Assembly: GCA_937127205.1 (NCBI GenBank)
Contig: CAKZLS010000306.1
Location: 1 to 21,936, forward strand
Source: an uncultured Rhodospirillales bacterium
Lineage (GTDB): Bacteria; Pseudomonadota; Alphaproteobacteria; Rhodospirillales; Defluviicoccaceae
Direction: 5' to 3'
Length of the DNA: 21,936 nucleotides
Notes under the pieces: model-generated
Databases searched by the model: none
The model's input: the letters and a program-made list of their open reading frames with translations, nothing else
Told to the model about the DNA's origin: nothing
Shown: one piece after another, positions 1 through 7,319 of the stretch
How the letters are laid out: the number at the start of each line of letters is the position of its first letter
How positions within the stretch are numbered: position 1 is the stretch's first letter
Position numbers and translations under genes: made by a program

Positions 1-443
1 AGGGGAACGCGAATGGAATTGAAGCCGAGACTCTTGATATAGCGAATGTCCGCGTGCGTGATGTAGGTTTCGCGGAATTCGGTCCAGAAATCCCGCGCCG
101 CCCGATCGCCGACGAGCTGTTCGATGGCCGTATAGATCAATTTCGGCGAGGTGGCGTTGTCGAACTTGAACATATAGCCTTCGGGCACCAGCCAATTGCC
201 GAGATTGATCCCCCGGAGATTGAGGGGTGCGCCGTCGGGTGTGACGAATCGTTTTCCGTCAACGCCGACGAATCCGGGCGGCGGGGTCGTTGGCGTAACG
301 CCCTCAGGCTGCTCCATGCGGGCATTCGCAACAAGAGGAAGGCATAGCGTCATCATAGCGACGACCAGCAGGTTCACAAGGCGAATGCGCACTTTCTTTG
401 CTATCCTCAGCATCGTCAACGCGGCGTCCTTCCTGTTCTTCAT
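1..443 (-). CDS. Secreted glycoside hydrolase family 5 (cellulase/glucanase-like), N-terminal part, cut by the left edge
   Basis: The minus-strand frame is open from 443 to the window edge, so only the first 147 codons are visible. The N-terminus carries basic residues, a hydrophobic core (LVNLLVVAMMTLCLPLVANA) and a likely signal peptidase site after ANA, so the enzyme should be exported. Next come GINLGNWLVPEGYMF and, about 45 residues on, a YIT..DI..IKS.GFNSIRVP stretch. These are typical of the first beta strands of GH5 endo/exo-glucanases. The catalytic glutamates lie beyond the edge. The start is uncertain: ATG 443 follows directly on a stem-loop (447-479), while in-frame ATG 413 or GTG 392 would give a shorter, more standard signal peptide. 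It lies downstream of a GH3 beta-glucosidase and a sugar symporter in the same orientation, which suggests joint use in beta-glucan degradation. The exact substrate cannot be told. Confidence 0.8.
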   Translation of the reverse strand, partial: MKNRKDAALTMLRIAKKVRIRLVNLLVVAMMTLCLPLVANARMEQPEGVTPTTPPPGFVGVDGKRFVTPDGAPLNLRGINLGNWLVPEGYMFKFDNATSPKLIYTAIEQLVGDRAARDFWTEFRETYITHADIRYIKSLGFNSIRVP

Positions 444-446
444 GAC

Positions 447-479
447 GCCATATTCAGGTCACATTTCCTGAATTATGGC
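447..479 (-). promoter_or_regulatory. Stem-loop in the GH5 leader
   Basis: Arms GCCATATTCAGG (447-458) and CCTGAATTATGGC (467-479) are inverted repeats of 12 bp with a single bulged T, around an 8-base loop. On the minus strand the structure ends three bases before ATG 443. It starts just after a weak promoter-like pair (AATAAA at 483-488 and TTGTGT at 506-511, both read on the minus strand, spacer 17). It could be a 5'-end mRNA stabilising hairpin, a translation-limiting element or a repressor operator. The palindrome is seen in the sequence; the role is inference. Confidence 0.4.
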
Positions 480-732
480 ATTTTTATTGTCATTGCGAAT
501 ACACTACACAAAAATCCCCAATCAGGGTAGGCCGAATTATGATTGGTGAGGGTTTATTTTTGGTGAACGCCGCTGAGTGAAGCGCGCTGCGGATCGTTGC
601 GAAATACGATCGTTACCAAAGGGTTAAGATGTATAGCTAAGCGCCGGGATCGGGCGTGCAAATCGGTGCCGAGGTAGCAAGGCGTCGCGTGGTCAAATTA
701 AAGTGAAGGGAGAATATTTTTTCGCGCGGCCG

Positions 733-3294
733 CTATTTTACGCAGGAAAGATTCGCGGCCTTTGCACCGCTTGGCTCCAAACGCACGTCCGAGAGGCTCA
801 GAGTGGTGCGTCCCGCGGTGTGGAGCCGGAACGGCGTCTCCAGCCGGTCCAGCCGCGCGCCGGCCTCGATAAAACAGCCGAGGTCAACAGTCACGGTGGT
901 CCACTCTCCGGGTGCCACCTCGCCCAGCATTTGGCCGAGCGGGACCGATGCCGAGCACCCGGTTCCGCAGTCCATCTGCGCGAACACCTCGGCCGTGGGC
1001 TGTGCATCGACGCGAAGGGTCATGGACAGCACACCCGTGTCCTCCACATCCGGGGCACTTGTGGAAATAGCCGACGCGTCCACCGGCAGCAGTCCCTGCA
1101 GGAACACGTGGCCGTTCGCGTTCCCCGGCCATGTAATCTGGAGAGCGTCTTTCGGCTCCTGGCGGCTGACTTCGACCACCTTGAGCGGCTGCCCTCCCTC
1201 GGGCTCGACGCCGCCGCTGAACACCGTCACGTTCCAGGCGCCGCCGTCTCCGGCGTAAAGCTCGAGCGGGGGCATTGCGCGCCCGTGAAACAGAGACAGA
1301 CCCCCGCGATTATCGCCGCCGTCCGACCCGCCGGCTTCGGGAAGCGGGGCGGGATCGGTGCGATCGGAATAGGTGAGGCCGAAACCGTAGGGGAACTGCG
1401 CGTCGCCGCCCGAACTGCCGCCTTGCCCGTCCGTATTGACGGGGACCTGGTCGGCCTGGGCGGGCCAAGAGACGGGAAGCTTTCCGGTGAAGTCATGGGG
1501 GGTCGACCCATCGGCGGCGCGAAGCAACACGTCGGCGACCCCGCCGCCCTCGCTCCCCGGCAGCCAGGCCGTCACGAAGGCATCGGCAGCGTTGATCTCG
1601 GAATTGACCGCGCGCGGACGTCCGGTCAGGAAAACGGCGACCACGGGAATTCCCTGCGCCTTCAGCCGCTTGAGGAGCGCTAAGTCCCGGCGGTCGCCGG
1701 GCTGGTAGTCGATGCTCGCGACATCGCCCGGCATTTCTGCGTAGGGCTCCTCGCCGAACACCACGATGGCCGCGTCGGGCGGCATTTCCACATCGCCATC
1801 CGGGCTCAGGATCGCTTGGCCGCCGGCTGCTTCGACCGCGTCGCGGATGCCGGCGTAGATAGAGGTGGCGCCCGGAAAGTCGGCGTTTTCGGTGTCGGTC
1901 CCCTGCCAGGTGAGGGTCCATCCGCCCGACTGCTTGGCGATGTTGTCGGCGCCATCGCCGGCCACGAGAATAGTCTTACTGGGATCGAGCGGCAGTATGC
2001 CGCCGTCGTTCTTCAACAACACCAGCGATTCGCGAACCGCCTTGCGGGCCAGCGCGCGGTGGTCGGGATGGCCGATCCATTCGGTTTTACCCGCCAGCGG
2101 CCGAGACGATGGGCGGCCCTTGTCGAACAGACCGGCGCGCACCTTGACCCGCAGGATCCGCCGGACCGCGTCGTCGAGCCGCTCTTCCGCTATATCGCCG
2201 GCGCGGACCTGGGCGAGCGTGTTGCCGTAAAATGCCTTCCAGTCGGTGGGCACCATGATCATATCTACGCCGGCGTTGATGGCGGCCGGGCAGCTGGCGT
2301 CGGAGCATCCGGGGACGAGCGTATGACCGTTCCAATCGCCGATGACGAAACCGTCGAAACCCATGCGGTCTTTAAGGACGTCGGTCAGCAGATAGCGGTT
2401 GCCGTGCATGCGCTGGTTGTTCCAGCTGTTGTAGGACGCCATCACCGTCTGCGCTCCGGCGGCCAACGCCGTTTGGTACCCGGCGCCGTGAACCTCGCGC
2501 AGTTCGTCCTCGTCCATGACCACGTTGCCGCGATCGCGCCCGAGCTCGGTTCCGCCGTCGCCGATAAAGTGCTTGGCGGTGGCGACCACGTTGGCCGGTC
2601 CGAAGGTCTCGCCGGAAGCGCCATCGCCCTGCAAGCCGGAGACAATGGGCCCGGCGAGGGAGGCGACCAGGGCCGGGTCCTCGGAATAACTTTCGTAGGC
2701 TCGGCCCCAGCGGTCGTCGCGCGTCACCGCCACCGTCGGCGCGAAGGTCCAATCGAGCCCGGTGGCCGCCACCTCGCGCGCCGTGGCCTCGGCAATTCGG
2801 CGCACCAGGTCGGGGTTACGGGTCGCGCCCAAGCCCACATTGTGGGGGAACAGCGTAGCGCCCATAACGTTACTATGGCCGTGCACCGCGTCCGTGCCCC
2901 AAATCACCGGAATAGCAATCCCGCCGCCCGACGCGTCCATGGAGGCGTCGTAATAGGCATCGGCAGCAGCGACCCAGTCGGACGCCCCGGCGTCCTTTTT
3001 GCCGCCGGGATAGCTGCCGCCGCCGTTCAGTACGCTGCCCAAATGGAAGGCTTTCACATCCTCCGGTGTGACGGAAGCGATTTCGCCCTGAATGATCTGG
3101 CCCACTTTCTGTTCCAGCGTCATCCGGTCGAGCAGCTCCTGAACACGGGCCTCGACCTCGGGATCGGCGGCGATGGCGCTCTCGATTTTCGGCCACTCAT
3201 TGGCATTGCCTTCGGCGGCCGCTGCCTCGTTCGCCCGCTCGGCGCTGATCGTCAATGCCAATACACCCGCCATGAGATAACCTGCGTTTTTCAT
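733..3294 (-). CDS. Secreted GH3 beta-glucosidase / exo-glucanase (ExoP type)
   Basis: This is an 853-residue glycoside hydrolase family 3 enzyme, expected to release glucose from the non-reducing ends of beta-glucan oligosaccharides outside the cytoplasm. A signal peptide is visible (hydrophobic GYLMAGVLALTIS, then AANEAAAA-type small residues near 22-27). The TIM-barrel domain covers about 35-390, with IWGTDAVHGH at 131, the substrate-binding KHFIGDGG at 241, and GFVIGDWNG, in which Asp320 is the expected nucleophile. The alpha/beta sandwich domain follows at about 415-650. The last 190 residues match the C-terminal galactose-binding-like extension of ExoP-type GH3 enzymes, so the length is normal for that subgroup. 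Its ATG lies 4 bases after the symporter stop, so the two are very probably co-transcribed and translationally coupled. A GH5 gene follows downstream. Confidence 0.93.
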   Translation of the reverse strand: MKNAGYLMAGVLALTISAERANEAAAAEGNANEWPKIESAIAADPEVEARVQELLDRMTLEQKVGQIIQGEIASVTPEDVKAFHLGSVLNGGGSYPGGKKDAGASDWVAAADAYYDASMDASGGGIAIPVIWGTDAVHGHSNVMGATLFPHNVGLGATRNPDLVRRIAEATAREVAATGLDWTFAPTVAVTRDDRWGRAYESYSEDPALVASLAGPIVSGLQGDGASGETFGPANVVATAKHFIGDGGTELGRDRGNVVMDEDELREVHGAGYQTALAAGAQTVMASYNSWNNQRMHGNRYLLTDVLKDRMGFDGFVIGDWNGHTLVPGCSDASCPAAINAGVDMIMVPTDWKAFYGNTLAQVRAGDIAEERLDDAVRRILRVKVRAGLFDKGRPSSRPLAGKTEWIGHPDHRALARKAVRESLVLLKNDGGILPLDPSKTILVAGDGADNIAKQSGGWTLTWQGTDTENADFPGATSIYAGIRDAVEAAGGQAILSPDGDVEMPPDAAIVVFGEEPYAEMPGDVASIDYQPGDRRDLALLKRLKAQGIPVVAVFLTGRPRAVNSEINAADAFVTAWLPGSEGGGVADVLLRAADGSTPHDFTGKLPVSWPAQADQVPVNTDGQGGSSGGDAQFPYGFGLTYSDRTDPAPLPEAGGSDGGDNRGGLSLFHGRAMPPLELYAGDGGAWNVTVFSGGVEPEGGQPLKVVEVSRQEPKDALQITWPGNANGHVFLQGLLPVDASAISTSAPDVEDTGVLSMTLRVDAQPTAEVFAQMDCGTGCSASVPLGQMLGEVAPGEWTTVTVDLGCFIEAGARLDRLETPFRLHTAGRTTLSLSDVRLEPSGAKAANLSCVK

Positions 3295-3298
3295 GATT

Positions 3299-4912
3299 CT
3301 ATCCCGTAAAGAACAGCCAAACAGCGGCCACGCAAGCGATCAGGCCGACCGAAAGGTAAAGATCCGTCCGCCGCCAACCGGAGGGCTTCGGCGCTTCGTC
3401 CGCGCTCGTCGTCGCGTATGTGAGACCGGCAATCTGGTCCTCCGACGGTTTCGGCGTGAGCAGGCTCACGATCACCAGCACCGCAACGCAAATGGCGAAC
3501 AGCAAGATCGCGAAGTGGAGGAAATTGATGTTGGCGTAGGCGTAGAGCAAGCCGCCGAGGTCATCCTCGAAGATCTCGGCGACGAGCCGCCCCATGCCCA
3601 GGACGAAACCAGTGGCCAGAGATGCAATGGCGCCGCTGGCATTCACCCGTTTGGAAAACACCCCCAGCAGAAACACCGCCGCGATCGGCGGCGAGATATA
3701 GGCCTGGACACTCTGCATGTACTGATAAAGCTGTCCCGAGACGAATTGCATCACCGGGATCCACAACAGCCCCAACACCACCAGCACGGCGGTGGCGCAC
3801 TGACCGACAAACACCAGCCGGCGGTCCGATACCGCGGGGTTCAGCTTTTTGTAGATATCCCAGGTGATGAGGGTGGAGCACGAATTGAATACCGACGAAA
3901 GCGAACTCATCAGCGCGGCCAGCAGCCCAGCAACGACCAGGCCCTTTACTCCCACGGGCAGCAGGGTGGCGATCAGGGTCGGTAGTGCTTCGTCAGGATG
4001 TCCCAGGTCCAGCCGCCCGGTCTCCGCCAGCGCATGGGCGATGATCCCCGGAATGACAAAGATGAAGATGGGGAGGATCTTCAGATAGCCGCCGAAGATG
4101 GTGCCGCGGCGCGCCTGATCCATATTCGCGGCCGACAGCACGCGTTGCACGATGAACTGGTCGGTGCACCAATACCAAACGCCGAGGATGGGCGCGCCCA
4201 GCAGGATCCCGGTCCAGGGGAAGTCGGGATGCGACATGGGTTTCCAAATGCTGAAAAAGGCGTCTCCGGCGGCTTCGCGCATGACCCCCCAGCCACCCAA
4301 CTCGGCGAGCCCGATCACGGTGACCAGCACGGCGCCGCCGATCAAGATCAGCGCCTGCAGCATATCGGTGTACAGCACCGCGCGCAGCCCACCGAAAACC
4401 GTGTAGATCCCGGTTGCGACAACGACCACGAAGGCGCCGGTCCAGAAATCGAGCCCCATGAGCGACTCGAAGACGATGCCGCCGGCGGCGATGGTCACCG
4501 AGATCTTGGTGAGCACGTAACCGATGACCGAGATCACCGCGAGGTACCACCGCGCGCCTGCCGAGTACCGGCGTTCCAAAAACTCCGGCATGGTGAATAC
4601 GCCGCTTCGGATATAAAACGGCACGAACACCCAGCCCAGCAGCAGCAGGATTAGCGAGGCCAGGATCTCGAACTGACCAACGGCCACACCGCCCGACGCG
4701 CCGGCGCCGGCAAGTCCCACCAGGTGCTCCGAACCGATGTTGGAGGCAAAAAGGGACGCACCGATGACGAACCAGCCGACGTTTCGCCCCGCCAGAAAAT
4801 AGCTGGCCGAGGATTCCCGAACGGACGTGTCGATCTGCGTCGCCCAGTAGGCAATTCCAAAGACCAAAACGAAATAAAGACCGATAACGATCCAATCAAT
4901 ATAACCAAGCAT
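3299..4912 (-). CDS. Sodium/solute symporter (SSS/SGLT family), probable sugar uptake
   Basis: This is a 537-residue inner-membrane transporter with about 14 hydrophobic segments. The SSS family signature lies near residues 42-69 (AGRNVGWFVIGASLFASNIG, then SEHLVGLAG). A later conserved helix reads LAALMSSLSSVFNSCST and probably holds Na+-site serines. This resembles the SGLT branch, which takes up glucose or galactose with Na+. I chose ATG 4912 (MLGYIDWIVIGLYF) rather than the frame's upstream limit at 4999. The 29 extra residues are not membrane-like, and the family normally starts a few residues before the first helix. A weak GAGAAA Shine-Dalgarno precedes it. The gene is first in the cluster, followed by GH3 and GH5, so glucose or short glucans are likely substrates. 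Substrate identity is inference. Confidence 0.9.
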   Translation of the reverse strand: MLGYIDWIVIGLYFVLVFGIAYWATQIDTSVRESSASYFLAGRNVGWFVIGASLFASNIGSEHLVGLAGAGASGGVAVGQFEILASLILLLLGWVFVPFYIRSGVFTMPEFLERRYSAGARWYLAVISVIGYVLTKISVTIAAGGIVFESLMGLDFWTGAFVVVVATGIYTVFGGLRAVLYTDMLQALILIGGAVLVTVIGLAELGGWGVMREAAGDAFFSIWKPMSHPDFPWTGILLGAPILGVWYWCTDQFIVQRVLSAANMDQARRGTIFGGYLKILPIFIFVIPGIIAHALAETGRLDLGHPDEALPTLIATLLPVGVKGLVVAGLLAALMSSLSSVFNSCSTLITWDIYKKLNPAVSDRRLVFVGQCATAVLVVLGLLWIPVMQFVSGQLYQYMQSVQAYISPPIAAVFLLGVFSKRVNASGAIASLATGFVLGMGRLVAEIFEDDLGGLLYAYANINFLHFAILLFAICVAVLVIVSLLTPKPSEDQIAGLTYATTSADEAPKPSGWRRTDLYLSVGLIACVAAVWLFFTG

Positions 4913-5436
4913 GCTGCGTTTCTCGGAAAAAGGCGCGCACGCAAACGGTGTGCGAGCAAGTACAGGAAAACATTGAGAATAAGGCGCGAAATCTGGCAAA
5001 TTTATGGTTTGACATGCGTTGAAACAACGAACCTTTCGCGTGTATAAACACCCCGCTTGGGTGTGTGCCTGTGAGGTAGGCTCACGATTTTTAAGTTGAT
5101 GCGGCCCACGAGCACTTTTCTGTCGCTTTCCCGGGCGCGGCGGGCCCGTATCGGGCCGTAAACCTTACCCTGGTAGATTAGCCTATTGACCCCGACCCCT
5201 CATACGTTATCCCGGGCCCGGATTATCGGCGCCGGTCCCTGCAGCCGGCGGAGCGCTCTGGCCATCACCATCGGCCTCACAAGTGCCGTCAAGAGCCCGA
5301 ATGGCTATCCTGATGGTGTGAACTGGCAATCATCTGGGGAATGCCTGTTGACACATAGGGATGGGATCAGCGAGATCAGGTCACGAGCCAGCCTATCGTT
5401 TCGACCCGTCACCGACCTTGATCGACAGAGACTGCG
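4913..5436. other. 524-base gene-free stretch with regulatory-looking palindromes
   Basis: This gap separates the minus-strand glucan cluster from the plus-strand YecA gene. Near the symporter are a perfect inverted repeat CGTTG-AAA-CAACG (5017-5029), a second repeat ACACCC-CGCTT-GGGTGT (5048-5064) and a small hairpin GTGAG-GTAGG-CTCAC (5071-5085). From about 5090 to 5436 I see no convincing gene. An 84-codon open frame at 5186-5440 has no family resemblance and overlaps the YecA start. A perfect TTGACA at 5348-5353 lacks a matching -10. Confidence 0.5.
5017..5029. promoter_or_regulatory. Candidate operator upstream of the glucan cluster
   Basis: CGTTGAAACAACG is a perfect 5-bp-armed inverted repeat with a 3-base centre, 105-117 bases upstream of the symporter ATG. 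A weak minus-strand promoter-like pair overlaps it (TTGTTT at 5022-5027, CATAAA at 5001-5006). Sugar-use clusters are often controlled by LacI- or GntR-type repressors that bind such sites, but no regulator gene is in view. The palindrome is seen; the function is inferred. Confidence 0.3.
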
Positions 5437-6144
5437 ATGACCAATGCCTCAGAACTAACCGACGCCGAGTTGACGGAGATCGATGGCTTCCTCGCTCGAG
5501 TGGATGGTGGGAAAATTCCGAATATTGAAGCGTTGGATGGATTTTTCGCCGCCTTGGCATGCTGTCCAGATTTCATCATGCCAAGCGAGTATATGTCCGT
5601 CATTCAGCAAGGCGGAACCGAGGACGGCGATTTGATTTTTGAGAGTTCGGAGGAAGCACAACGATTTATGACGCTGGTAGGCCGGCATTGGAATCACGTG
5701 AACCATCAACTGAGTGAGGGTGAAGTATACCTTCCATTGGTTCGGGAAAACGAGCGGGGCGAATATGGCGGCAATGATTGGGCGAATGGCTTTCTGACGG
5801 GCGTGCATCTGCGCCACGATATCTGGTCAGTGCTGATCAATGACGAAGAGCATGGCGGCCCAATTGTGCCGATTATGGCCCTTGCTTACGAGAACGACCC
5901 TGACCCGACTTTTCGACCATTTAAAGAACCGATCGATGGAAAGAAGCGTGAAGATCTCATTATAGCCTCTGCGGCGGGGGTCACGCGGATACACGCCTAT
6001 TTTCTCACTCAGCGGAGCGCGTATCTCCCTAAAAATGGAGCTTTTATCCGCCGGCGTCAAAAGGTAGGACGCAACGCCCCTTGTCCCTGCGGGTCTGGCA
6101 AGAAATACAAGCGGTGTTGCGGTCGGGACCCCACTGTGCACTGA
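5437..6144 (+). CDS. YecA/UPF0149 family protein with C-terminal SEC-C metal-binding motif
   Basis: This 235-residue soluble protein has two recognisable parts. Residues about 5-180 match the YecA/YgfB (UPF0149) family: ELTEIDGFLAR, then EALDGFFAALACCPDFIMPS, and later GGNDWANGFLTGVHL. Residues 210-229 form a SEC-C zinc motif (GRNAPCPCGSGKKYKRCCG) with Cys216, Cys218, Cys227 and Cys228. SEC-C tails also occur in SecA and many small proteins and commonly bind zinc and ribosomes or nucleic acid. The function of YecA-type proteins is not well settled. The gene stands alone between gaps. Its base composition is visibly less GC-rich than its neighbours, with many NNA/NNT codons, which suggests recent acquisition. 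Confidence 0.88.
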   Translation: MTNASELTDAELTEIDGFLARVDGGKIPNIEALDGFFAALACCPDFIMPSEYMSVIQQGGTEDGDLIFESSEEAQRFMTLVGRHWNHVNHQLSEGEVYLPLVRENERGEYGGNDWANGFLTGVHLRHDIWSVLINDEEHGGPIVPIMALAYENDPDPTFRPFKEPIDGKKREDLIIASAAGVTRIHAYFLTQRSAYLPKNGAFIRRRQKVGRNAPCPCGSGKKYKRCCGRDPTVH

Positions 6145-6404
6145 CCATCTCGGATCGATACTTCCTTTCTGATTCACCAAAGGCGCTCGGGAGCACGTAG
6201 CCAAAGCTGCACTTCACAGTGGGCCTAATTACCGCTTATGGCTAATTGCTGCCTTAAAAAGGATGTGTGCGGCAACCCGATTTGTGGTGGCTGTCTATCT
6301 TAATCGGATAGGCACGAATTGATTGCTAATTATACGGCGAGCGAACTTGCGGACGACGACGGATAGCGATTTTCAATCCTGCCGTGCGCCAATGCAAACG
6401 TTGG

Positions 6405-7091
6405 TTACCGCTGGACGAAGGTGCGGACGTTGCGCGAGAACTCCTCGGCGCCCTTGCCGTCTTCTCTCGATAGGGCAGCCACGTCATACGGCACCTTGAT
6501 GCCGGCTTGGCAGGCCGGGCGTTCGGCCAGTTGCGCGATCCAGCGTTGCAGGTGCGGCAGGTCGTCGATGTCGACACCGGACCAGCGGTGGCTGCGGGCC
6601 CAGGCCCAGTTGGCGATGTCGGCGATGGAATAGTCGCCGGCCAGGTATTCGTTGTCCTGAAGGCGGGTGTCAAGGACGGTGAGCAGACGCTTGGTCTCGT
6701 TTTGATAGCGATCGATCACCGGCTGGATCTTATCTTCCCAATAGCGAAAGAACACGTTGGCCTGGCCCATCATTGGCCCAACGCCGCCCATCTGAAACAT
6801 CAGCCATTGCAGCACCAGCAATCGGCCCTTGGTGTCCGTCGGCATGAGCTTGCCCGTCTTTTCCGCCAGATAGATCAGGATGGCGCCGGACTCGAACACC
6901 GCGAAACCGTCGGCGTCGCGGTCGCGGATGGCCGGGATGCGGCCATTGGGATTGATCTCCAGGAACCAGGGTTCCTTCTGATCCTGTTTCGCCAAGTCGA
7001 TGGCGTGAACCTCGTAGGGCAGGGCCAGTTCCTCGAGCGCGATGGAGGCCTTGAAACCGTTGGGGGTGGCGGCGGTGTACAGGTCGATCAT
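6405..7091 (-). CDS. Glutathione S-transferase, Nu class (YfcG/YghU-like)
   Basis: This is a 228-residue cytosolic enzyme with a thioredoxin-like N-terminal domain and an all-helical C-terminal domain. The N-terminus MIDLYTAATPNGFKASIALEE has the Thr-Pro-Asn-Gly active-site stretch of Nu-class enzymes in place of a Tyr or Ser nucleophile. NPNGRIPAI carries the cis-proline loop, and FESGAILIYLAEKTGKL is the glutathione-binding SNAIL-type motif. The following LQWLMFQMGGVGPMMGQ matches YfcG closely. Such enzymes show disulfide reductase or peroxidase activity with glutathione. The gene is divergent from the GDPD gene across 228 bases. No strong Shine-Dalgarno precedes the ATG. The 3' end faces the YecA gene across 260 bases (6145-6404) in which I see no gene. 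Confidence 0.93.
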   Translation of the reverse strand: MIDLYTAATPNGFKASIALEELALPYEVHAIDLAKQDQKEPWFLEINPNGRIPAIRDRDADGFAVFESGAILIYLAEKTGKLMPTDTKGRLLVLQWLMFQMGGVGPMMGQANVFFRYWEDKIQPVIDRYQNETKRLLTVLDTRLQDNEYLAGDYSIADIANWAWARSHRWSGVDIDDLPHLQRWIAQLAERPACQAGIKVPYDVAALSREDGKGAEEFSRNVRTFVQR

Positions 7092-7218
7092 GGCGGTGCG
7101 CGTGTCGTCGTGGCTGAGCGGGGTTCGTCGTTATAGGGATATAGGCCCTGTGGTCCGTCAATTATATCGGAAAACATCGGCGGCGATCCCCATATCACAC
7201 CGACCGGCCAGAACAGCG

Positions 7219-7258
7219 CCGTCATGGATGGTTCACATAGATGTCACCGCACCGTCAT
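7219..7258 (+). promoter_or_regulatory. Candidate Pho box upstream of the GDPD gene
   Basis: Four 7-base elements recur at exactly 11-base intervals: CCGTCAT (7219), GGTTCAC (7230), ATGTCAC (7241) and CCGTCAT (7252). Three match the PhoB half-site CTGTCAT/C at six of seven bases; the second is degenerate. Repeats of 7 bases plus a 4-base spacer are the known PhoB binding layout. The array ends 61 bases before the GDPD ATG, and a weak -10-like GATACG sits at 7267-7272, the distance expected when a Pho box replaces the -35. GDPD genes are classic phosphate-starvation targets. Confidence 0.6.
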
Positions 7259-7319
7259 CAGGCGGTGATACGCCTCGCGGTCGAGTGTTTAGGACCGACT
7301 TGGTTAGGGGAGAATAATC

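Noticed and set aside
447..485. GH5 leader hairpin plus TTTTT read as a plus-strand terminator
   Set aside because: No plus-strand gene ends here; both neighbours are on the minus strand, so a leader or operator role is more sensible.
703..1683. 326-codon plus-strand open frame
   Set aside because: Antisense to the C-terminal half of the GH3 enzyme, with no family resemblance.
1816..3309. 497-codon plus-strand open frame
   Set aside because: It lies antisense to the GH3 gene, which has full family motifs. Its translation is low-complexity, His/Gly/Val-rich text with no domain, typical of an antisense frame in GC-rich DNA.
4913..4999. 29-residue N-terminal extension of the symporter
   Set aside because: Not hydrophobic and not family-like; ATG 4912 immediately precedes the first membrane helix.
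5071..5092. GTGAG-GTAGG-CTCAC hairpin followed by a T-run, resembling a plus-strand terminator
   Set aside because: No plus-strand gene lies upstream for it to terminate, and the stem is only 5 bp.
5348..5376. Perfect TTGACA as a promoter for the YecA gene
   Set aside because: No acceptable -10 hexamer occurs at 16-18 bases (CGAGAT at 17).
5186..5440. 84-codon plus-strand frame before the YecA gene
   Set aside because: No ribosome-binding site, no domain, and it overlaps the real ATG at 5437.
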